From NCBI GenBank assembly GCA_040217175.1, contig JAVJNT010000002.1, forward strand, positions 1 through 64,000: 64,000 nucleotides of DNA, in the 5' to 3' direction. A program made the position numbers and the translations under genes. The notes beneath the pieces were generated by a model. It was not told where the DNA came from. It searched no databases and saw only the letters and a list, made by a program, of their open reading frames with translations. This DNA is from Phycisphaerales bacterium (GTDB taxonomy: Bacteria; Planctomycetota; Phycisphaerae; Phycisphaerales; UBA1924). Shown piece after piece: positions 16,680-27,043 of the stretch. The number at the start of each line of letters is the position of its first letter. Positions within the stretch are counted from its first letter, which is position 1.

Positions 16680-17492
16680 ATGACACAAGAACTCGATCAG
16701 ACCCCCGCCCCGCCGGCAGCCCTGCTCGTCGTGGGCAACACCCGCGTACGCACCGCTTCCTACGCCGACGGATCGGTGCACCACTCCGCCTCGCACGCCG
16801 CGACCGACGCCGAAGCAATCGCCGAGGCGCTTGCACCGTTCCTCGACGACCACCACGGTGCGCCGCTGCTGATCGCCAGCGTCAACCAGCCCGCCGCCCG
16901 GGCCGCCGCCGCCGCCCTCGAAGGCCGCGTCGAGCAGGTCGCCTACGCAGGCATCGACCTCGCGATCCCGATGCACACCTCGGTCGCCCAGCCCCAACGC
17001 GTCGGGATCGATCGCCTGCTGTGCTGCCTGGCCGCGTTCCGCATGGCCGAACAGGCCTGCATCGTCATCGACGCGGGCACCGCCATCACGGTCGACTTCG
17101 TCGACGGCGAGGGCGCTCACCACGGCGGCGCGATCGCACCGGGCGTGGGCGCCATGCTCGCGAGCCTCACGTCGGCGGCCCCCGCCCTGCCCTCGCTTTC
17201 TGCCGCCCAGGCGCTCTCGATGGTCCAGCCCGAGAAAGAGCCCTGGGGCCAGGACACCGAGCCCGCCATGGCGCTCGGCGTGCGCGCGGCGGCGGTCGGC
17301 CTCGTGCACGGACTCGTCGATCGATTCGCGCTGGCCTACGGCGGCTATCCGCGCGTCATCGCGACCGGGGGCGATGCGCTGCCGCTCTTCGAGAACGACG
17401 AGATCGTCGAGCACGTCGTGCCCGACCTACAGCTCGCCGGGCTCGCGCGCGCATACGAGGCGCTCGTCAACGCAGACGATGAGGACGACTGA
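16680..17492 (+). CDS. coaX: Type III pantothenate kinase-like protein
   Basis: CoaX phosphorylates pantothenate in the first step of CoA synthesis. The 270-residue product shows the family's GxDR motif (VGIDRLL), the second phosphate loop IVIDAGTAITVDFV, and GGAIAPG. The N-terminal loop reads LLVVGNT where active members have Asp-x-Gly-Asn-Thr; the Asp is Val17 here. That residue helps position the nucleotide/metal in known CoaX structures, so activity may be altered, or this may be a planctomycete variant. The start at 16680 follows a terminator and is the best-placed ATG. It converges with the parvulin-like gene, with 3 bp between stops. Confidence 0.8.
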   Translation: MTQELDQTPAPPAALLVVGNTRVRTASYADGSVHHSASHAATDAEAIAEALAPFLDDHHGAPLLIASVNQPAARAAAAALEGRVEQVAYAGIDLAIPMHTSVAQPQRVGIDRLLCCLAAFRMAEQACIVIDAGTAITVDFVDGEGAHHGGAIAPGVGAMLASLTSAAPALPSLSAAQALSMVQPEKEPWGQDTEPAMALGVRAAAVGLVHGLVDRFALAYGGYPRVIATGGDALPLFENDEIVEHVVPDLQLAGLARAYEALVNADDEDD

Positions 17493-17495
17493 CTT

Positions 17496-18524
17496 TCACC
17501 CTCGCGGCCGCTGCTCCCAGCTCCACCGCAGCGACTCGTCCAGCGGCTCGATACGCATCGAAGCCCGCAATCGCTCGAACAGCGTTGCCATGGCGCGCTG
17601 CTGCGCGTCCAATCCGAGCCGATCAAGAAGCTCGCCTCGCACGGCTGCTCGAGATCGGCCCACGCCCGGACGCTCGTTCGAGACGTACGCCACGGCGAAG
17701 CCCTCGTCGAGCGCAACGACCGGCGTCAACGAGCCCGGCGGCGTCCCGAAGACCGCATCGCGGAACGCGTCGGGGTACGTCACGTCGAAGCGGCCGACCG
17801 GGTCGAGCAGTCCGCCCCGCGCCGACGACACGTCGCTGCTGTACTCGGCCGCGAGCACCATGAAGCGTGCCTCGCCCGAAGCCCGGGACTCCGCCAGAGC
17901 CGCGGCAACGTCGGCCCGCAGCCGAGCAACCTCACGCTCGCTGGCCATGACCAGCACGCGGACCTCGCGGCGATCGCCATAGAGCACCTCGTACAACCGC
18001 TCGACGTCGGCCTCGGTCGGCTCGCGAACGTCTTCGCTCGTGAGCTTCCGCGCGAGCGCATTGCGCCGCAGGAGGGCATCGAACCACGTTGGCCCCCACC
18101 CCCGCCGCGCCCTCGCTTCGGCGACGACGCGCCCCCGCTGCTGACGATCGGTCAGCCCGACGCCCGCCAGTGCCTGCTCGACGATTGCCCGCTCGGCCCG
18201 CAGGTCGTCCTCATCGACCGTCACGCCCTGCCGACGTGCCTCCCGTGCAACGGCCCGGTCGAGCGCGATCGCCTCGAGGCTTGCCGCCCCGGCACGCTCG
18301 GCAAGCAACGGCCAGAGGTCGTCGCGCGTCGCGAGCGTGCCGTCGAGCAGCGCCGCCCGCGGCGACGCCTCCGATCGCGCCGCGGGCCTGTCGAGATCTC
18401 GCTCAGGCGTCGCGGACGAGCATCCATATCCAAACAAAATTAGAGCAAATGCTGCAGAATGGCCGAATCCGGCGGATGCTGACGAAAAAAGGGAACCGCT
18501 TCGCGGGAAAATGACTTGTGGCAT
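17496..18524 (-). CDS. Exported parvulin-like peptidyl-prolyl isomerase
   Basis: A 342-residue protein with an N-terminal hydrophobic segment (~20-34) ending FGYGC. This could be a poor lipobox or a membrane anchor, so it probably acts in the periplasm. Residues ~75-190 are helical with many charged residues, like the SurA/PpiC N-terminal chaperone region. Residues ~195-310 match the PpiC fold: RVLVMAS..., LAAEYSSDVSSARGGLL, PDAFRDAVFGTPPGSLTPVV. It probably helps fold exported proteins. The PPIase pocket residues are not all clear, so it might be a chaperone without isomerase activity. It is divergent from the pilin cluster, with 162 bp between. Confidence 0.75.
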   Translation of the reverse strand: MPQVIFPRSGSLFSSASAGFGHSAAFALILFGYGCSSATPERDLDRPAARSEASPRAALLDGTLATRDDLWPLLAERAGAASLEAIALDRAVAREARRQGVTVDEDDLRAERAIVEQALAGVGLTDRQQRGRVVAEARARRGWGPTWFDALLRRNALARKLTSEDVREPTEADVERLYEVLYGDRREVRVLVMASEREVARLRADVAAALAESRASGEARFMVLAAEYSSDVSSARGGLLDPVGRFDVTYPDAFRDAVFGTPPGSLTPVVALDEGFAVAYVSNERPGVGRSRAAVRGELLDRLGLDAQQRAMATLFERLRASMRIEPLDESLRWSWEQRPRG

Positions 18525-18525
18525 T

Positions 18526-18551
18526 CCGGAATGATCGGGTAGACTGCTAAG
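18526..18551 (+). promoter_or_regulatory. Conserved element upstream of prepilin gene 1
   Basis: CCGGAATG, then GGGTAGACTG and CTAAG match the elements upstream of prepilin genes 2 and 3 in order (GGAAT, GGTTAGT/GGTAGT, AAG). TTGTGG at 18516 followed by TAGACT at 18540 could be a weak -35/-10 pair with 18-bp spacing. It may be a promoter copied along with the genes. Confidence 0.35.
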
Positions 18552-18686
18552 ACGTCAAGGGCCGACCCGAATATGTGCGATGGCTTCGATCGGCCATCCA
18601 CCGGGTCGTAGGGGGTTCTTGCACCGAGCCTCGTGGCTCAATCGAGGCCCGTTGATCGGCGGGCGGATCCAGGAAGGATGGACGAC

Positions 18687-19727
18687 ATGCTGCCGACCTC
18701 AAGGCTGCGCCGGCTCGAGAATCGACCGGGCTTCACCCTCATCGAGCTGCTGGTGGTCATCGCGATCATCGCGCTCTTGATCAGCGTCCTGCTGCCCGCC
18801 TTGGGCGAGGCCCGCAAGTCGGCGCGCCTGGCCATCTGCATGGGCAACATGAAGCAGTTCGGCTTCGCCACCGGCACCTACGCCGCCGACTACGAAGACC
18901 GCCAGTGGGGCTTCACCTGGAACGACAGCGCCGACTGCGCCCAATCGGAGTACGGCGACCTCCGCGCCGCGGCCGATCCGATGCAGGCAGCCGCCAACCA
19001 GGCCATCGACATCCTCCGCCGCCGCGCGACCCGCGACGATATGCCCCGGGTGACGAGCTGGATCCCGTACGTCTACTACAGCCACCTGGTGGTCAACGAC
19101 TACCTGGCCCAGAAGCTCCCCGAGAAGATGGTCGTCTCGCCCGCCGACCGCGACCGCATCAACTGGCAGGAAGATCCGCCAAACTTCTTCGACCAGAACT
19201 ACTGGTTCCCGCGTCAGCCCTCGGCGTCGGCGCGGAACAAGCGCTGGCCCTACAGCTCGAGCTACCAGCTCGTGCCCGCCGCGTACGACAGGACGGCGGT
19301 CCCGACCGATCGCGTTCGCCAGGGAAGCGCGCACTTCTCGTACGGCAGCACCCGCGGCACCAAGCTGGGCGACGTCCGCCTGACCTCGGTCGACAGCCCC
19401 GCCCAGAAGGCGCAGATGCACGACGCCGAGGGACGCCACTTCGGCAAGGAAGCCATCTGGACCGGCTACGACCAGTGTCGCCAGCCCGTGCTCGCGTTTG
19501 ACGGCTCGTGCATCGTCCGCCTGAGCCAGGACTACAACCTCGGCTGGGTCCCCACCGCTCCGACCAGCGCCGCGTTCACACGCATCAGCTACCAGCCCCG
19601 CGGCTGGGAGGCCCCGACGTTTACCGGCGCCTCGTCCGACATCACGCCCGGCAAGCTCCGCTGGACTCGCGGCGGCGTGAAGGGCGTCGACTTCGGCGGC
19701 ACCGAGATCGACACCGGCCAGCTCTGA
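18687..19727 (+). CDS. Prepilin-type protein, copy 1 (divergent)
   Basis: A 346-residue type IV pilin-like protein. The leader ends Arg-Pro-Gly15 and is followed by Phe16-Thr-Leu-Ile-Glu with a hydrophobic helix ([19 protein letters not shown]), so it has a standard prepilin peptidase site with Glu at +5. The start at 18687 is 9 nt after AGGAAGG; the in-frame ATG at 18678 is too close to that site. The globular part is far longer than in ordinary pilins and ends [18 protein letters not shown]. It is the most divergent of four tandem paralogues and has extra Cys residues ([19 protein letters not shown]). It may be a minor pilin or a differently regulated surface fibre subunit. Confidence 0.85.
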   Translation: MLPTSRLRRLENRPGFTLIELLVVIAIIALLISVLLPALGEARKSARLAICMGNMKQFGFATGTYAADYEDRQWGFTWNDSADCAQSEYGDLRAAADPMQAAANQAIDILRRRATRDDMPRVTSWIPYVYYSHLVVNDYLAQKLPEKMVVSPADRDRINWQEDPPNFFDQNYWFPRQPSASARNKRWPYSSSYQLVPAAYDRTAVPTDRVRQGSAHFSYGSTRGTKLGDVRLTSVDSPAQKAQMHDAEGRHFGKEAIWTGYDQCRQPVLAFDGSCIVRLSQDYNLGWVPTAPTSAAFTRISYQPRGWEAPTFTGASSDITPGKLRWTRGGVKGVDFGGTEIDTGQL

Positions 19728-19769
19728 GAGCCAGCGCGTTCCGACGCGCCGTCTCGTGAAGCCTGATGC

Positions 19770-19800
19770 AAAGCCCGCACGTTGTGCGGGCTTTGTTCAT
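19770..19800 (+). terminator. Terminator after prepilin gene 1
   Basis: A perfect stem (AAAGCCCGCAC at 19770-19780, loop GTT, GTGCGGGCTTT at 19784-19794) is followed by GTTCATT. It separates copy 1 from copies 2-4, so copy 2 needs its own promoter. Confidence 0.85.
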
Positions 19801-19817
19801 TATCCATCCAGAATTTG

Positions 19818-19854
19818 CTGGAATGGCGGCGCCGTTTCTGGTAGTCTGACAAAG
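19818..19854 (+). promoter_or_regulatory. Conserved element upstream of prepilin gene 2
   Basis: CTGGAATGGCGG, CGTTTCTGGTAGT and AAAG align closely with 21085-21121 upstream of gene 3 and more loosely with 18526-18551. It lies directly after a terminator, where a promoter is required. The exact -35 and -10 are uncertain; TTGCTG and TAGTCT are candidates, but the 21-bp spacing is long. Confidence 0.4.
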
Positions 19855-19947
19855 TCGGGCTTTCCCCCCGATACGGTGCCCTTCTGCGCGGACCTGTGAC
19901 AACCGCGTCGATTCGCCGTCCTCAACACCCTCTGGGGAGTACGCACC

Positions 19948-21003
19948 ATGGTCCAGAACCTGCTCAAGAACGCAAGGACTCGTTCGCCGAGTTCGGGTCG
20001 CCACGGCTTCACGCTCATCGAGTTGCTGGTGGTCATTGCCATCATCGCGCTGCTCATCAGCGTCCTGTTGCCCGCCCTGGGCGAGGCCCGCAAGACGGCG
20101 CGCCTGGCAATCGACCTTGGAAACCTCAAGCAGTTCGGCTTCGCCATGGGCACCTACTCGGCCGACTACCAGGATCGCATCTACGCGTTCACCTGGAACG
20201 ACGAGCGCGACGCCGCCCAGTCCGAGTACGCCGACCTGCGTGGTCCGGGGACCCCCATCGCCAAGTCTGCCGATCAGGCCGTGGACATCCTGCGCCGCCG
20301 GACTGGTCGCGGCACGGACATACCGAAGATCAGCCCCGGGTGGATTCCCAACGTGCTGTACACGCACCTCGTGGTGAACGACTACCTCGCCCAGAAGCTG
20401 CCAGAGCGCATGGTCGTGTCACCGATGGATCGCTATCGCCTGCAATGGCAGGAGGATCCGGCAAACCTGTTCGACCAGAACTACTGGTTCCCGTTCCAGG
20501 AAGCCGCATCTCCGCGCAACAAGCGTTGGCCCTACAGCTCGAGCTATCAGGTCGTTCCCGCGTCCTATGACGCATCGCAGGCAGGGAGCCGAATCTACCA
20601 GAATCCCAGCAGCCATCGTTCGTACTTCATCCCCGGCGGCGCCAAGATCGGCGAGTTGAAGATCACCGCGGTCGATAGTCCCGCTCAGAAGGTCTTCATG
20701 AACGACAGCAACGACCGCTACAGCAAGCAGGAGCTCTTCTACGCGTTCCCCGACGCGAAGACGACCATCTTGATGTTCGACCTGTCGGCCAGCGTCCGGG
20801 TGACCGACGACGCCAACCTCGGTTGGGATCCGCGTACGCCGCGGTCGCCGCGAGCGATGCGGTTCGTGTTCGATGCGAGCTCCTCGGCATGGGAGCCCCA
20901 GGCACGCAGCCCGTCGCCGGTCGACGGCTACTACCGCTGGACCCGCGGCGGCCTCAAGGGCGTCGACTACGGCGGCACCGAGATCGATACCGGCCAGCTG
21001 TGA
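19948..21003 (+). CDS. Prepilin-type protein, copy 2
   Basis: A 351-residue prepilin-like protein with a leader ending Gly20 and a Phe21-Thr-Leu-Ile-Glu processing site, followed by the hydrophobic helix and [23 protein letters not shown]. The long globular region, with [27 protein letters not shown] and a C-terminus [14 protein letters not shown], is shared almost entirely with copies 3 and 4. Pilin-like subunits of this kind are cleaved by PilD, assembled at the inner membrane by a PilB-type ATPase, and either form filaments or drive secretion. Which of these applies here is unknown. The start ATG at 19948 follows GGGGAGT. Confidence 0.88.
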   Translation: MVQNLLKNARTRSPSSGRHGFTLIELLVVIAIIALLISVLLPALGEARKTARLAIDLGNLKQFGFAMGTYSADYQDRIYAFTWNDERDAAQSEYADLRGPGTPIAKSADQAVDILRRRTGRGTDIPKISPGWIPNVLYTHLVVNDYLAQKLPERMVVSPMDRYRLQWQEDPANLFDQNYWFPFQEAASPRNKRWPYSSSYQVVPASYDASQAGSRIYQNPSSHRSYFIPGGAKIGELKITAVDSPAQKVFMNDSNDRYSKQELFYAFPDAKTTILMFDLSASVRVTDDANLGWDPRTPRSPRAMRFVFDASSSAWEPQARSPSPVDGYYRWTRGGLKGVDYGGTEIDTGQL

Positions 21004-21084
21004 ACGGATAGCCCTGGCGGCCGTCTCAGTCTCGTCAACGGTGGCAAGAAGCCGACATCAAGTCCGTCCGGCCGGTGATTTTCT

Positions 21085-21121
21085 CTGGAATCGCCGGTCG
21101 TTTTCGGTTAGTGTAGTTAAG
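21085..21121 (+). promoter_or_regulatory. Conserved element upstream of prepilin gene 3
   Basis: CTGGAATCGCCGG, CGTTTTCGGTTAGT and TTAAG closely match 19818-19854 and continue with ATCG, which also occurs upstream of gene 4 (ATTAAGATCG at 22336-22345). The spacing to the start codon is about 90 nt for gene 3. Confidence 0.4.
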
Positions 21122-21210
21122 ATCGTGCGAAAACCCGTCATCTGTTCGGTATTCTTCCGGATGAACGACGGGGCCATTCGGGAAAGTCCGAGGATACAAA
21201 GGGGACCAAC

Positions 21211-22266
21211 ATGAAGAAAGCGATCGCCTCTGCCAAGGCCCGCCTTCGCCACGGGACGCATCCGGGGACGCGTGGCTTCACGCTCATCGAGTTGCTGGTG
21301 GTCATCGCCATCATCGCGCTGCTCATCAGCGTCCTGCTGCCCGCCCTGGGCGAGGCCCGCAAGACGGCGCGCCTGGCCATCGACCTTGGCAATCTCAAGC
21401 AGTTTGGCTTCGCCATGGGCACCTACTCGGCCGACTACGAAGACCGCATCTTCGCGTTCACCTGGAACGACCAGCGCGACGCGGCCCAGTCCGAGTATTC
21501 CGACCTCCGCGGGGCCGGTAGCCCGATCGCCAAGTCTGCCGACCAGGCCGTCGACATCCTGCGTCGCCGCACGGGTCGTGGCACCGACATCCCAAAGATC
21601 AGCCCCGGGTGGATTCCCAACGTGCTGTACACGCACCTCGTGGTGAACGACTACCTCGCGCAGAAGCTGCCCGAGAAGATGGTGGTTTCGCCCATGGATC
21701 GCTACCGCCTCCAGTGGCAGGAAGATCCGGAGAACCTGTTCGACCAGAACTACTGGTTCCCGTTCCAGGAGCCGGCCTCGGCCCGCAACAAGCGCTGGCC
21801 ATATAGCTCCAGTTACCAGGTCGTGCCCGCGTCCTACGACGCATCGCAGGTCGGTAGCCGCATCTCGCAGGCCACGCACCGCTCGTACTTCGTGCCCCCG
21901 GCTGTCAAGCTGGGCGACCTGCGCATCACGGCCGTCGACGCACCCGCGTCGAAAGTCTTCATGCACGACAACGTCGACCGCTACTCGAAGACCGAGCTGT
22001 ACCACGCGTTCCCTGACGCCAAGTCCACCATCCTGATGTTCGACCTGTCGGCCAGCGTCCGCGTGACCGACGACTGCAACGACGGATGGCAGCCGAACAG
22101 TCCGACGTCTGCGTCGCCGACACGCTACCAGTTCGTCGGCGGATCGGCCTGGGAGCCACAGGCCCGCGCCGACTCCATCGTCACCGGCTACTACCGGTGG
22201 ACGCGTGGCGGCCTCAAGGGCGTCGACTTCAACGGCACCGAGATCGACACCGGTCAGCCCGATTAA
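21211..22266 (+). CDS. Prepilin-type protein, copy 3
   Basis: A 351-residue paralogue with a 22-residue basic leader ending Gly22 and a Phe23-Thr-Leu-Ile-Glu site. The hydrophobic helix and most of the globular domain are the same as in copies 2 and 4. It differs mainly in the middle ([21 protein letters not shown] instead of the [13 protein letters not shown] version) and in the C-terminal variable loop around residues 305-325. The last residues are [12 protein letters not shown] rather than [11 protein letters not shown]. Changes are concentrated in putative surface loops, which suggests the copies have diversified in exposure or partner binding. No terminator is obvious between copies 2 and 3. 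Confidence 0.88.
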   Translation: MKKAIASAKARLRHGTHPGTRGFTLIELLVVIAIIALLISVLLPALGEARKTARLAIDLGNLKQFGFAMGTYSADYEDRIFAFTWNDQRDAAQSEYSDLRGAGSPIAKSADQAVDILRRRTGRGTDIPKISPGWIPNVLYTHLVVNDYLAQKLPEKMVVSPMDRYRLQWQEDPENLFDQNYWFPFQEPASARNKRWPYSSSYQVVPASYDASQVGSRISQATHRSYFVPPAVKLGDLRITAVDAPASKVFMHDNVDRYSKTELYHAFPDAKSTILMFDLSASVRVTDDCNDGWQPNSPTSASPTRYQFVGGSAWEPQARADSIVTGYYRWTRGGLKGVDFNGTEIDTGQPD

Positions 22267-22557
22267 CAGGGTTTCCGCAGTCGCAATTCGGGGAAATACG
22301 ACGGCCGGGGTGGGAACACTCCGGCCGGCCTGCCTATTAAGATCGCTTGAAGGAATTTCTACGACCGCGGGCCGGGTCCCGGGGATCCGGAACCGAATTG
22401 CACGCGTAGAGGTCCGTCCGGAGCCTACCGAGGCCCCATCAAGCGGTCTCGGCCCCATCCGTTCGGAATTCGGCCGGAACGAGAATCGACCCGAGCATCG
22501 CTCGGCACGGTATCCAAGGAGCCCCCGTCGTGGGCGGCAGTGGAGGACACACGAAAC
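22267..22557. other. Leader region of prepilin gene 4
   Basis: These 291 bp contain no gene. GC-rich inverted repeats occur around 22310-22330 (CCGGCCGGCC) and 22370-22395, and CCTATTAAGATCG at 22333-22345 resembles the elements upstream of gene 3. The leader is longer than those of the other copies, which suggests either a longer 5' UTR or an unrecognised RNA element. Confidence 0.4.
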
Positions 22558-23613
22558 ATGATCAATCTCGCTGAACGCATCCGCCGCACGCGCGGCACCT
22601 CCAGCACCCGATCGGGCTTCACGCTCATCGAGCTGCTGGTGGTCATCGCCATCATCGCGCTGCTGATCAGCGTGCTGCTGCCTGCCCTGGGTGAGGCCCG
22701 CAAGACCGCGCGCCTGGCCATCGACCTGGGCAACCTCAAGCAGTTTGGTTTCGCGCTGGGCACCTACTCGGCCGACTACCAGGACCGCATCTACGCGTTC
22801 ACCTGGAACGACGAGGATGACATCCGCCGGGGCCAGCAGTCCGATGGTGGCGGGTTGAGCGGCACGGGCATCGCCGCCTCGGCCGCCCAGGCGACCGACA
22901 TCATCCGCTTCCGGGCCAACCGTCCGGACTTCAACCAGCCGGGGAGCTGGATCCCCAACGTCCTCTACACCCACTTGGTCGTGAACGACTACCTCGCGCA
23001 GAAGCTGCCCGAGAAGATGGTGGTCTCGCCCATGGACCGCTACCGCCTGCAGTGGCAGGAGGATCCCAAGAACCTGTTCGACCAGAACTACTGGTTCCCG
23101 TTCCAGGAGCCGGCCAGCAACCCCAACATTCGTTGGCCCTACAGCTCGAGCTACCAGGTCGTGCCCGCTTCGTACGACGCATCGCAGGTGGGGAGCCGCA
23201 TCACGCAGAACCCCAGCAGCCACCGGTCCTACCAGATCCCCGGCGGCGCGAAGATCGGCGAGAAGAAGATCACCTCGGTCGACAGCCCGGCCCAGAAGGT
23301 CTTCATGCACGACAGCAACGATCGCTACAGCAAGCAGGAACTCTTCTACGCGTTCCCTGACGCCAAGGTCACCATGATCATGTTCGACCTGTCGGCCAGC
23401 GTCCGCGTGACCGACGACGCCAACGTGGGTTGGCAGCCCAACAGCCCGACCCAGGATCGCCCGACGCGCTTCGTCTTCGATCCGTCCGGCTCGGCTTGGG
23501 AGCCCCAGGCTCGCGGCCCGTCGCCGGTCGACGGCTACTACCGCTGGACCCGCGGCGGCCTCAAGGGCGTTGACTACGGTGGCACCGAGATCGACACCGG
23601 CCAGCTTCGCTAA
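22558..23613 (+). CDS. Prepilin-type protein, copy 4
   Basis: A 351-residue paralogue with a leader ending Ser-Gly20 and a Phe21-Thr-Leu-Ile-Glu site. The ATG at 22558 lies 11 nt after GTGGAGG and gives the same length as copies 2 and 3. The GTG at 22540 is possible but less likely. It has a short insert around residues 80-110 ([15 protein letters not shown], then a modified ILRRR region reading [13 protein letters not shown]), whereas the rest is nearly the same as copy 2. The C-terminus is [15 protein letters not shown]. It is followed by a strong terminator and then serA. Confidence 0.88.
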   Translation: MINLAERIRRTRGTSSTRSGFTLIELLVVIAIIALLISVLLPALGEARKTARLAIDLGNLKQFGFALGTYSADYQDRIYAFTWNDEDDIRRGQQSDGGGLSGTGIAASAAQATDIIRFRANRPDFNQPGSWIPNVLYTHLVVNDYLAQKLPEKMVVSPMDRYRLQWQEDPKNLFDQNYWFPFQEPASNPNIRWPYSSSYQVVPASYDASQVGSRITQNPSSHRSYQIPGGAKIGEKKITSVDSPAQKVFMHDSNDRYSKQELFYAFPDAKVTMIMFDLSASVRVTDDANVGWQPNSPTQDRPTRFVFDPSGSAWEPQARGPSPVDGYYRWTRGGLKGVDYGGTEIDTGQLR

Positions 23614-23642
23614 GCCGACGCTCAACTACGTCTGATCCCAAG

Positions 23643-23672
23643 CGGCCCGCCCATTCGGCGGGCCGTTTTCGT
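23643..23672 (+). terminator. Terminator after prepilin gene 4
   Basis: Stem CGGCCCGCC (23643-23651), loop CATTC, GGCGGGCCG (23657-23665), then TTTTCGTT. It isolates the pilin cluster from serA. Confidence 0.9.
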
Positions 23673-23764
23673 TGGTGACGCGCTAGCATTGAAGCAGTGT
23701 CCCGGGTCGATCGGACGGCCCTGTATGTGCCCAGCATCTGCCCTGCATCCAGGAGGTCTGCCCG

Positions 23765-24745
23765 GTGCGAGTGTTGATTGCCGACAAGTTCGAGGAATCC
23801 GGCGTTGAGGCCCTGCGGTCCGCCGGACACGACGTGGTGGTCGAGCCTGGGCTCGGCCCAGACTCGCTTCCCGGGGCACTCTCAACCCACCGCCCCGAGA
23901 TCCTGATCGTCCGCTCGACGAAGGTGCCAGCCGGCGTCATCGAAGGCCAGGATTCACTCAAGGGCATCATCCGCGCCGGGGCCGGGCACGACAATATTGA
24001 CTCGGCCGCCGCGAGCGCGAAGGGCGTTGCGGTGTGCAACTGCCCCGGCATGAATGCCGTGGCCGTCGCCGAATTGGCGATGGGCCACATCATCAACTGC
24101 GACCGCCGCCTGCCGGCCCAGGACGCCGAGCTTCGCACCGGCCACTGGAACAAAAAGGAATACGCCAAGGCCCGCGGCCTGAAGGGCCAATCGCTGCTGC
24201 TGGTGGGCATGGGCGCCATCGGCCGGGAAGTCGCCACCCGGGCCAATGCCTTTGGCATGGACGTCGTCGGCTGGTCGCGGAGCCTCACGCCCGAGCGGGC
24301 CGAGCACATGGGCGTTCGCTTCGGCGGCAACAGCCAGGACGATCTGCATGCGCTTCTCGGCAGTGCCGACGTCGTCAGCCTGCACGTCGCCGCGACACCT
24401 GAGACCAAGGGCATGTGCGACGCAGATTTCTTCCGGGCCATGAAGGACGGCGCCTCGTTCATCAACACGGCGCGCGGGACCCTCGTCGACGAAGACGCGC
24501 TGCTTGCCGCCGTGCAGGACAAGAGCCTGCGCGTCGGGACCGACGTGTACCAGAACCAGCCCGGCACGCCCGACGAGGCGTTCAAGACGCCCATGGCGAC
24601 CGATGGCGTCTTCTGCTCGCACCACTGCGGCGCCTCGACCGACCAGGCCCAGCAGGCCGTCGCCGACGAGACCGTCCGCATCGTGGCCGAGTACGAGAAG
24701 ACCGGCTCGTTCATCAACGTGGTGAACCAGCTCCAGCCCGCCTGA
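23765..24745 (+). CDS. serA: D-3-phosphoglycerate dehydrogenase-like, short form
   Basis: A 326-residue D-2-hydroxyacid dehydrogenase starting at GTG 23765. It should oxidise 3-phosphoglycerate to 3-phosphohydroxypyruvate, the first step of serine synthesis, and serC follows 65 bp downstream. The NAD-binding motif VGMGAIGRE (~147-155) and the catalytic Arg237 (NTARGTLVDE) and His287 (SHHCGAST) are present. The catalytic Glu in the usual Asp-Val-Phe-x-x-Glu-Pro is Gln265 (DVYQNQP). No C-terminal ACT regulatory domain is present, so L-serine feedback of the E. coli type is not expected. The operon context makes SerA the best reading, although another hydroxyacid dehydrogenase is possible. Confidence 0.88.
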   Translation: MRVLIADKFEESGVEALRSAGHDVVVEPGLGPDSLPGALSTHRPEILIVRSTKVPAGVIEGQDSLKGIIRAGAGHDNIDSAAASAKGVAVCNCPGMNAVAVAELAMGHIINCDRRLPAQDAELRTGHWNKKEYAKARGLKGQSLLLVGMGAIGREVATRANAFGMDVVGWSRSLTPERAEHMGVRFGGNSQDDLHALLGSADVVSLHVAATPETKGMCDADFFRAMKDGASFINTARGTLVDEDALLAAVQDKSLRVGTDVYQNQPGTPDEAFKTPMATDGVFCSHHCGASTDQAQQAVADETVRIVAEYEKTGSFINVVNQLQPA

Positions 24746-24810
24746 GACCCACGAGAACGGCTACCACCAGACCCTGCTTCCAAGACAGCTCGCTCCAGGA
24801 GATCGACACG

Positions 24811-25932
<1,122 letters not shown>

Positions 25933-25937
25933 ACCGG

Positions 25938-27032
25938 CTACCCCAGCCGGGTCAAGGCCGCCGCGACGACCTCCTCCGTCTCGATCGCCTGCATCATGCG
26001 CGCGTTCGCCGGTGACTTGTGCGCGCTCGCATGACCCGGGGACTCGTGCTGGATGACGTCGCTCGAACGCTGGTACGGACCGACGAGCCTCGTCAGCGTC
26101 GGGCCAAAGAGGGCCACCAGAGGCCTGTCGAACCCGACCGCCATGTGCAGGGCGGCCGAATCGTTGGCGACGACCAGGGCGGCCTGCTGCACGATGGCCA
26201 TCAACTCGGCGATGCCCGTCCGCGCGACGAGATCGATGACCCGCGGATGGTCATGGCTCAGCGCGCACGTCCGCTCGCACTGCGTCCGCTCGCCCGGCCC
26301 GCCGACGACAGCGATGCTCGCCTCGGTGCGGTCGAGCACCGCGAGCGCCAGCTGCGCAAACCGCTCGTCGGGCCACTGCTTGGCCGGCCATCGGCTCGTT
26401 GGCGCGAGGACGACCAGCGGACGTTGGGCCGCTTCGCCGAGGAGCCGTTCGGCTGCTTGCATTGCGTGCGCGGGCGCGTAGAGGCGCATGTCCGGGGCGG
26501 CGATGGGCTCCGAAGCTCCGTACGTGTCGATCGCCGCCTGTGCCAGGCCGAGCATGCGATCGACGGCGTGGACGCCGCCCTCGCTCTCGACCCGGCGGGT
26601 GTAGGCAAGGTGCGCGAGTTCCCGGGCGTCGGCCGCGCCCACCCGCACCGGGGCGGCGGTCGCCAGCGTCATCAGGCCGCTGCGCATGAGGCCCTGGCAA
26701 TCGACGACGAGGTCGTACTTCCGCCGGCGGAGACCATTGCCCCACCGCAGGGCTGCGATCAGGCGGTCGGGCCGCGCCAAGGGAGACAGGTCTCGCCGCG
26801 GAAAGGCAACCACCTCGCTCAAGGCCGGGTGGGCCTCGATGGCCGGCGCGAATGCGTCCTGGACCAGCCAGTCGATGGTCGCGTGCGGCCAGCGGGCCCG
26901 CAGCGCCGCCAGCACCGGCACGCTGCGGCACACGTCGCCCAGCGCACTGGGGCGGATGATCAGGATGCGCTCGGGCTCGCTGTTCGGGGGCCGCACGGCC
27001 CAGTGTATCGGCGGTGGGCCGTGCAAGGGCAC
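25938..27032 (-). CDS. Family 9 glycosyltransferase (heptosyltransferase-like)
   Basis: A GT-B glycosyltransferase of the ADP-heptose:LPS heptosyltransferase family that should add a heptose or similar sugar to a lipid-linked glycan at the cytoplasmic membrane face. Motifs are ILIIRPSALGDV near the N-terminus, VVDCQGLMRSGL, PTSRWPAKQWP and the donor-site VANDSAALHMAVGFDRPLVALFGPT. The start is uncertain: the ATG at 27032 leaves only 11 bp to the divergent start at 27044, while GTG 26996 (VRPPNSEPERILIIR) would leave a normal gap and a family-typical N-terminus. Planctomycete LPS-type structures vary, so the acceptor is unknown. Confidence 0.85.
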   Translation of the reverse strand: MPLHGPPPIHWAVRPPNSEPERILIIRPSALGDVCRSVPVLAALRARWPHATIDWLVQDAFAPAIEAHPALSEVVAFPRRDLSPLARPDRLIAALRWGNGLRRRKYDLVVDCQGLMRSGLMTLATAAPVRVGAADARELAHLAYTRRVESEGGVHAVDRMLGLAQAAIDTYGASEPIAAPDMRLYAPAHAMQAAERLLGEAAQRPLVVLAPTSRWPAKQWPDERFAQLALAVLDRTEASIAVVGGPGERTQCERTCALSHDHPRVIDLVARTGIAELMAIVQQAALVVANDSAALHMAVGFDRPLVALFGPTLTRLVGPYQRSSDVIQHESPGHASAHKSPANARMMQAIETEEVVAAALTRLG

Positions 27033-27043
27033 TATGCTGGCGT

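Noticed and set aside
18687-23613. Tandem prepilin genes as an assembly artefact
   Set aside because: The copies differ at many positions, have distinct leaders and upstream regions, and copy 1 is clearly diverged.
21058-23625. 855-residue minus-strand ORF across prepilin copies 3 and 4
   Set aside because: Antisense shadow of the prepilin genes. The repeated segments mirror the paralogous sequence on the plus strand.
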